22,034 nt of DNA from CAZDSS01 sp964508185 (GTDB lineage: Bacteria; Pseudomonadota; Alphaproteobacteria; Sphingomonadales; Govanellaceae): NCBI GenBank assembly GCA_964508185.1, contig CAZDSS010000040.1, forward strand, positions 1 to 22,034, given 5' to 3'. Below are positions 21,456 to 22,034 of the stretch, piece by piece (within the stretch, counting starts at the first letter, position 1; every line of letters starts with the position of its first letter). The position numbers and the translations under genes were made by a program. The notes beneath the pieces were generated by a model that was not told the DNA's origin, ran no database searches, and was given only the letters and a program-made list of their open reading frames with translations.

Positions 21456-22015
21456 TAGCGGACCAGCATGCTGCGGCGGGCGGCCTGGGCCACTTCCACG
21501 TCGTAGAGGACGGCGCTTCCCTCGCTCGCCGGGATCACGGTGAAGCGGCCGGGGGCGGAGCCGCGGATGAGGCGGCCGAACAGACGCTCCCCGCCGCGGG
21601 TCACGATATAGCATTCCTTGCCGAGGGCGTCGGCGAATTCGGGCGCTTCCGCCGGCTCGCAGATCACCGTGTCGCCCACCTCGAACTCATAGACCTTGGC
21701 GGCGACCTTGAGCGCGAGCGGCGCGCTGCCCGCGGGGCTCAGGCGCAAAGCCTCCGCCCCGGCGGGGGCGACGCGGCCGCCGTCCGCCAACACGCCGACG
21801 AGGGGGATTTCGGTCTCGCCACCGAGATCGATGAGCTCCATGGGCGCCACATCCAGCGCCTCGGCGATCTTGTCCAGCCAATCAAGGGTGAGCTTGCGCT
21901 GCCCCGTCTCCAGCCGGCCGATGGTCTGGGCGGTGGTGGGCGGACGCACCCGTTCCCCCAGCTCCTGCAGCGTGAGCCCCTTCTGCTTCCGCAGTTCGCG
22001 AATCCTGGTCTTCAT
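21449..22015 (-). CDS. XRE-family regulator with degenerate S24 (LexA/CI-like) C-terminal domain
   Basis: 188 aa. The helix-turn-helix is at about 1-62 (RIRELRKQKGLTLQELGERV, TAQTIGRLETGQRKLTLDWLDKIAEALDV). The C-terminal half (about 70-188) follows the beta-rich S24 pattern (IPLVGVLADGGRV, EVGDTVICEP, ECYIVTRGGERLFGRLI). The catalytic Ser of the usual GDSM motif is not present (the aligned stretch reads KVAAKVYEFEVGD) and the catalytic Lys of VKRL is replaced by Gly (FGRL), so it cannot self-cleave like LexA or CI. It may sense a ligand or just dimerise. ATG at 22015 follows AGGA; another ATG at 22030 is near the window edge. No phage genes adjoin it. Confidence 0.8.
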   Translation of the reverse strand: MKTRIRELRKQKGLTLQELGERVRPPTTAQTIGRLETGQRKLTLDWLDKIAEALDVAPMELIDLGGETEIPLVGVLADGGRVAPAGAEALRLSPAGSAPLALKVAAKVYEFEVGDTVICEPAEAPEFADALGKECYIVTRGGERLFGRLIRGSAPGRFTVIPASEGSAVLYDVEVAQAARRSMLVRYY

Positions 22016-22034
22016 CACATTTCCTGGCATAACC

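Overview
The window is chromosomal DNA, very GC-rich with heavy G/C at third codon positions, from an alphaproteobacterium. The best evidence is the run lptC-lptA-lptB-rpoN-hpf-ptsN (a conserved alphaproteobacterial order), a DUF1150 protein (a family I know mainly from Alphaproteobacteria), a HWE-family sensor kinase, and a short one-domain RNase D. I see no insertion sequence, phage gene, CRISPR array, rRNA or tRNA. I cannot name the genus.

Layout. (1) 204-2592: a HWE histidine kinase, then a divergent metal-resistance pair: a CadR/ZntR-type MerR regulator (-) and a short cation diffusion facilitator (+), sharing a textbook MerR-type promoter with a 19-bp spacer and a central dyad. (2) 2651-4204: a two-HKD phospholipase D / cardiolipin synthase-like protein, convergent with (3) 4209-7442 (-): a sulfate ABC importer operon read as a possible leader peptide, an unknown 102-aa protein, sbp, cysT, cysW. 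The ATPase gene cysA is not in the window, and the sbp-cysT gap carries three hairpins, one terminator-like. (4) 7744-13605 (+): RNase D, then the LPS transport genes lptC, lptA, lptB, sigma-54 (rpoN), the long ribosome hibernation factor (hpf) and EIIA-Ntr (ptsN). A strong -24/-12 (sigma-54) promoter match lies just before lptC. (5) 13606-14373: a hairpin-rich gap, a DUF1150 protein and a possible 39-aa protein. (6) 14374-18081: a tight minus-strand operon of a ParA-like ATPase, a ribbon-helix-helix protein with a symmetric cysteine cluster, and a TPR-SPOR lipoprotein, divergent from an exported Sel1-repeat SPOR protein. (7) 18062-22015: a fused PabB-PabC folate enzyme, a beta-carbonic anhydrase, an exported protein of unknown function, and a XRE regulator with a degenerate S24 (LexA-like) domain.

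Best candidates for something undescribed: the ParA / Cys-cluster RHH / TPR-SPOR / Sel1-SPOR locus, which links a positioning-type ATPase to two peptidoglycan-binding proteins; the cysteine-containing leader ORF ahead of the sulfate genes; and the sigma-54 promoter that would make rpoN and the Lpt genes depend on RpoN itself. All function calls are from reading motifs by eye; no database search was run.
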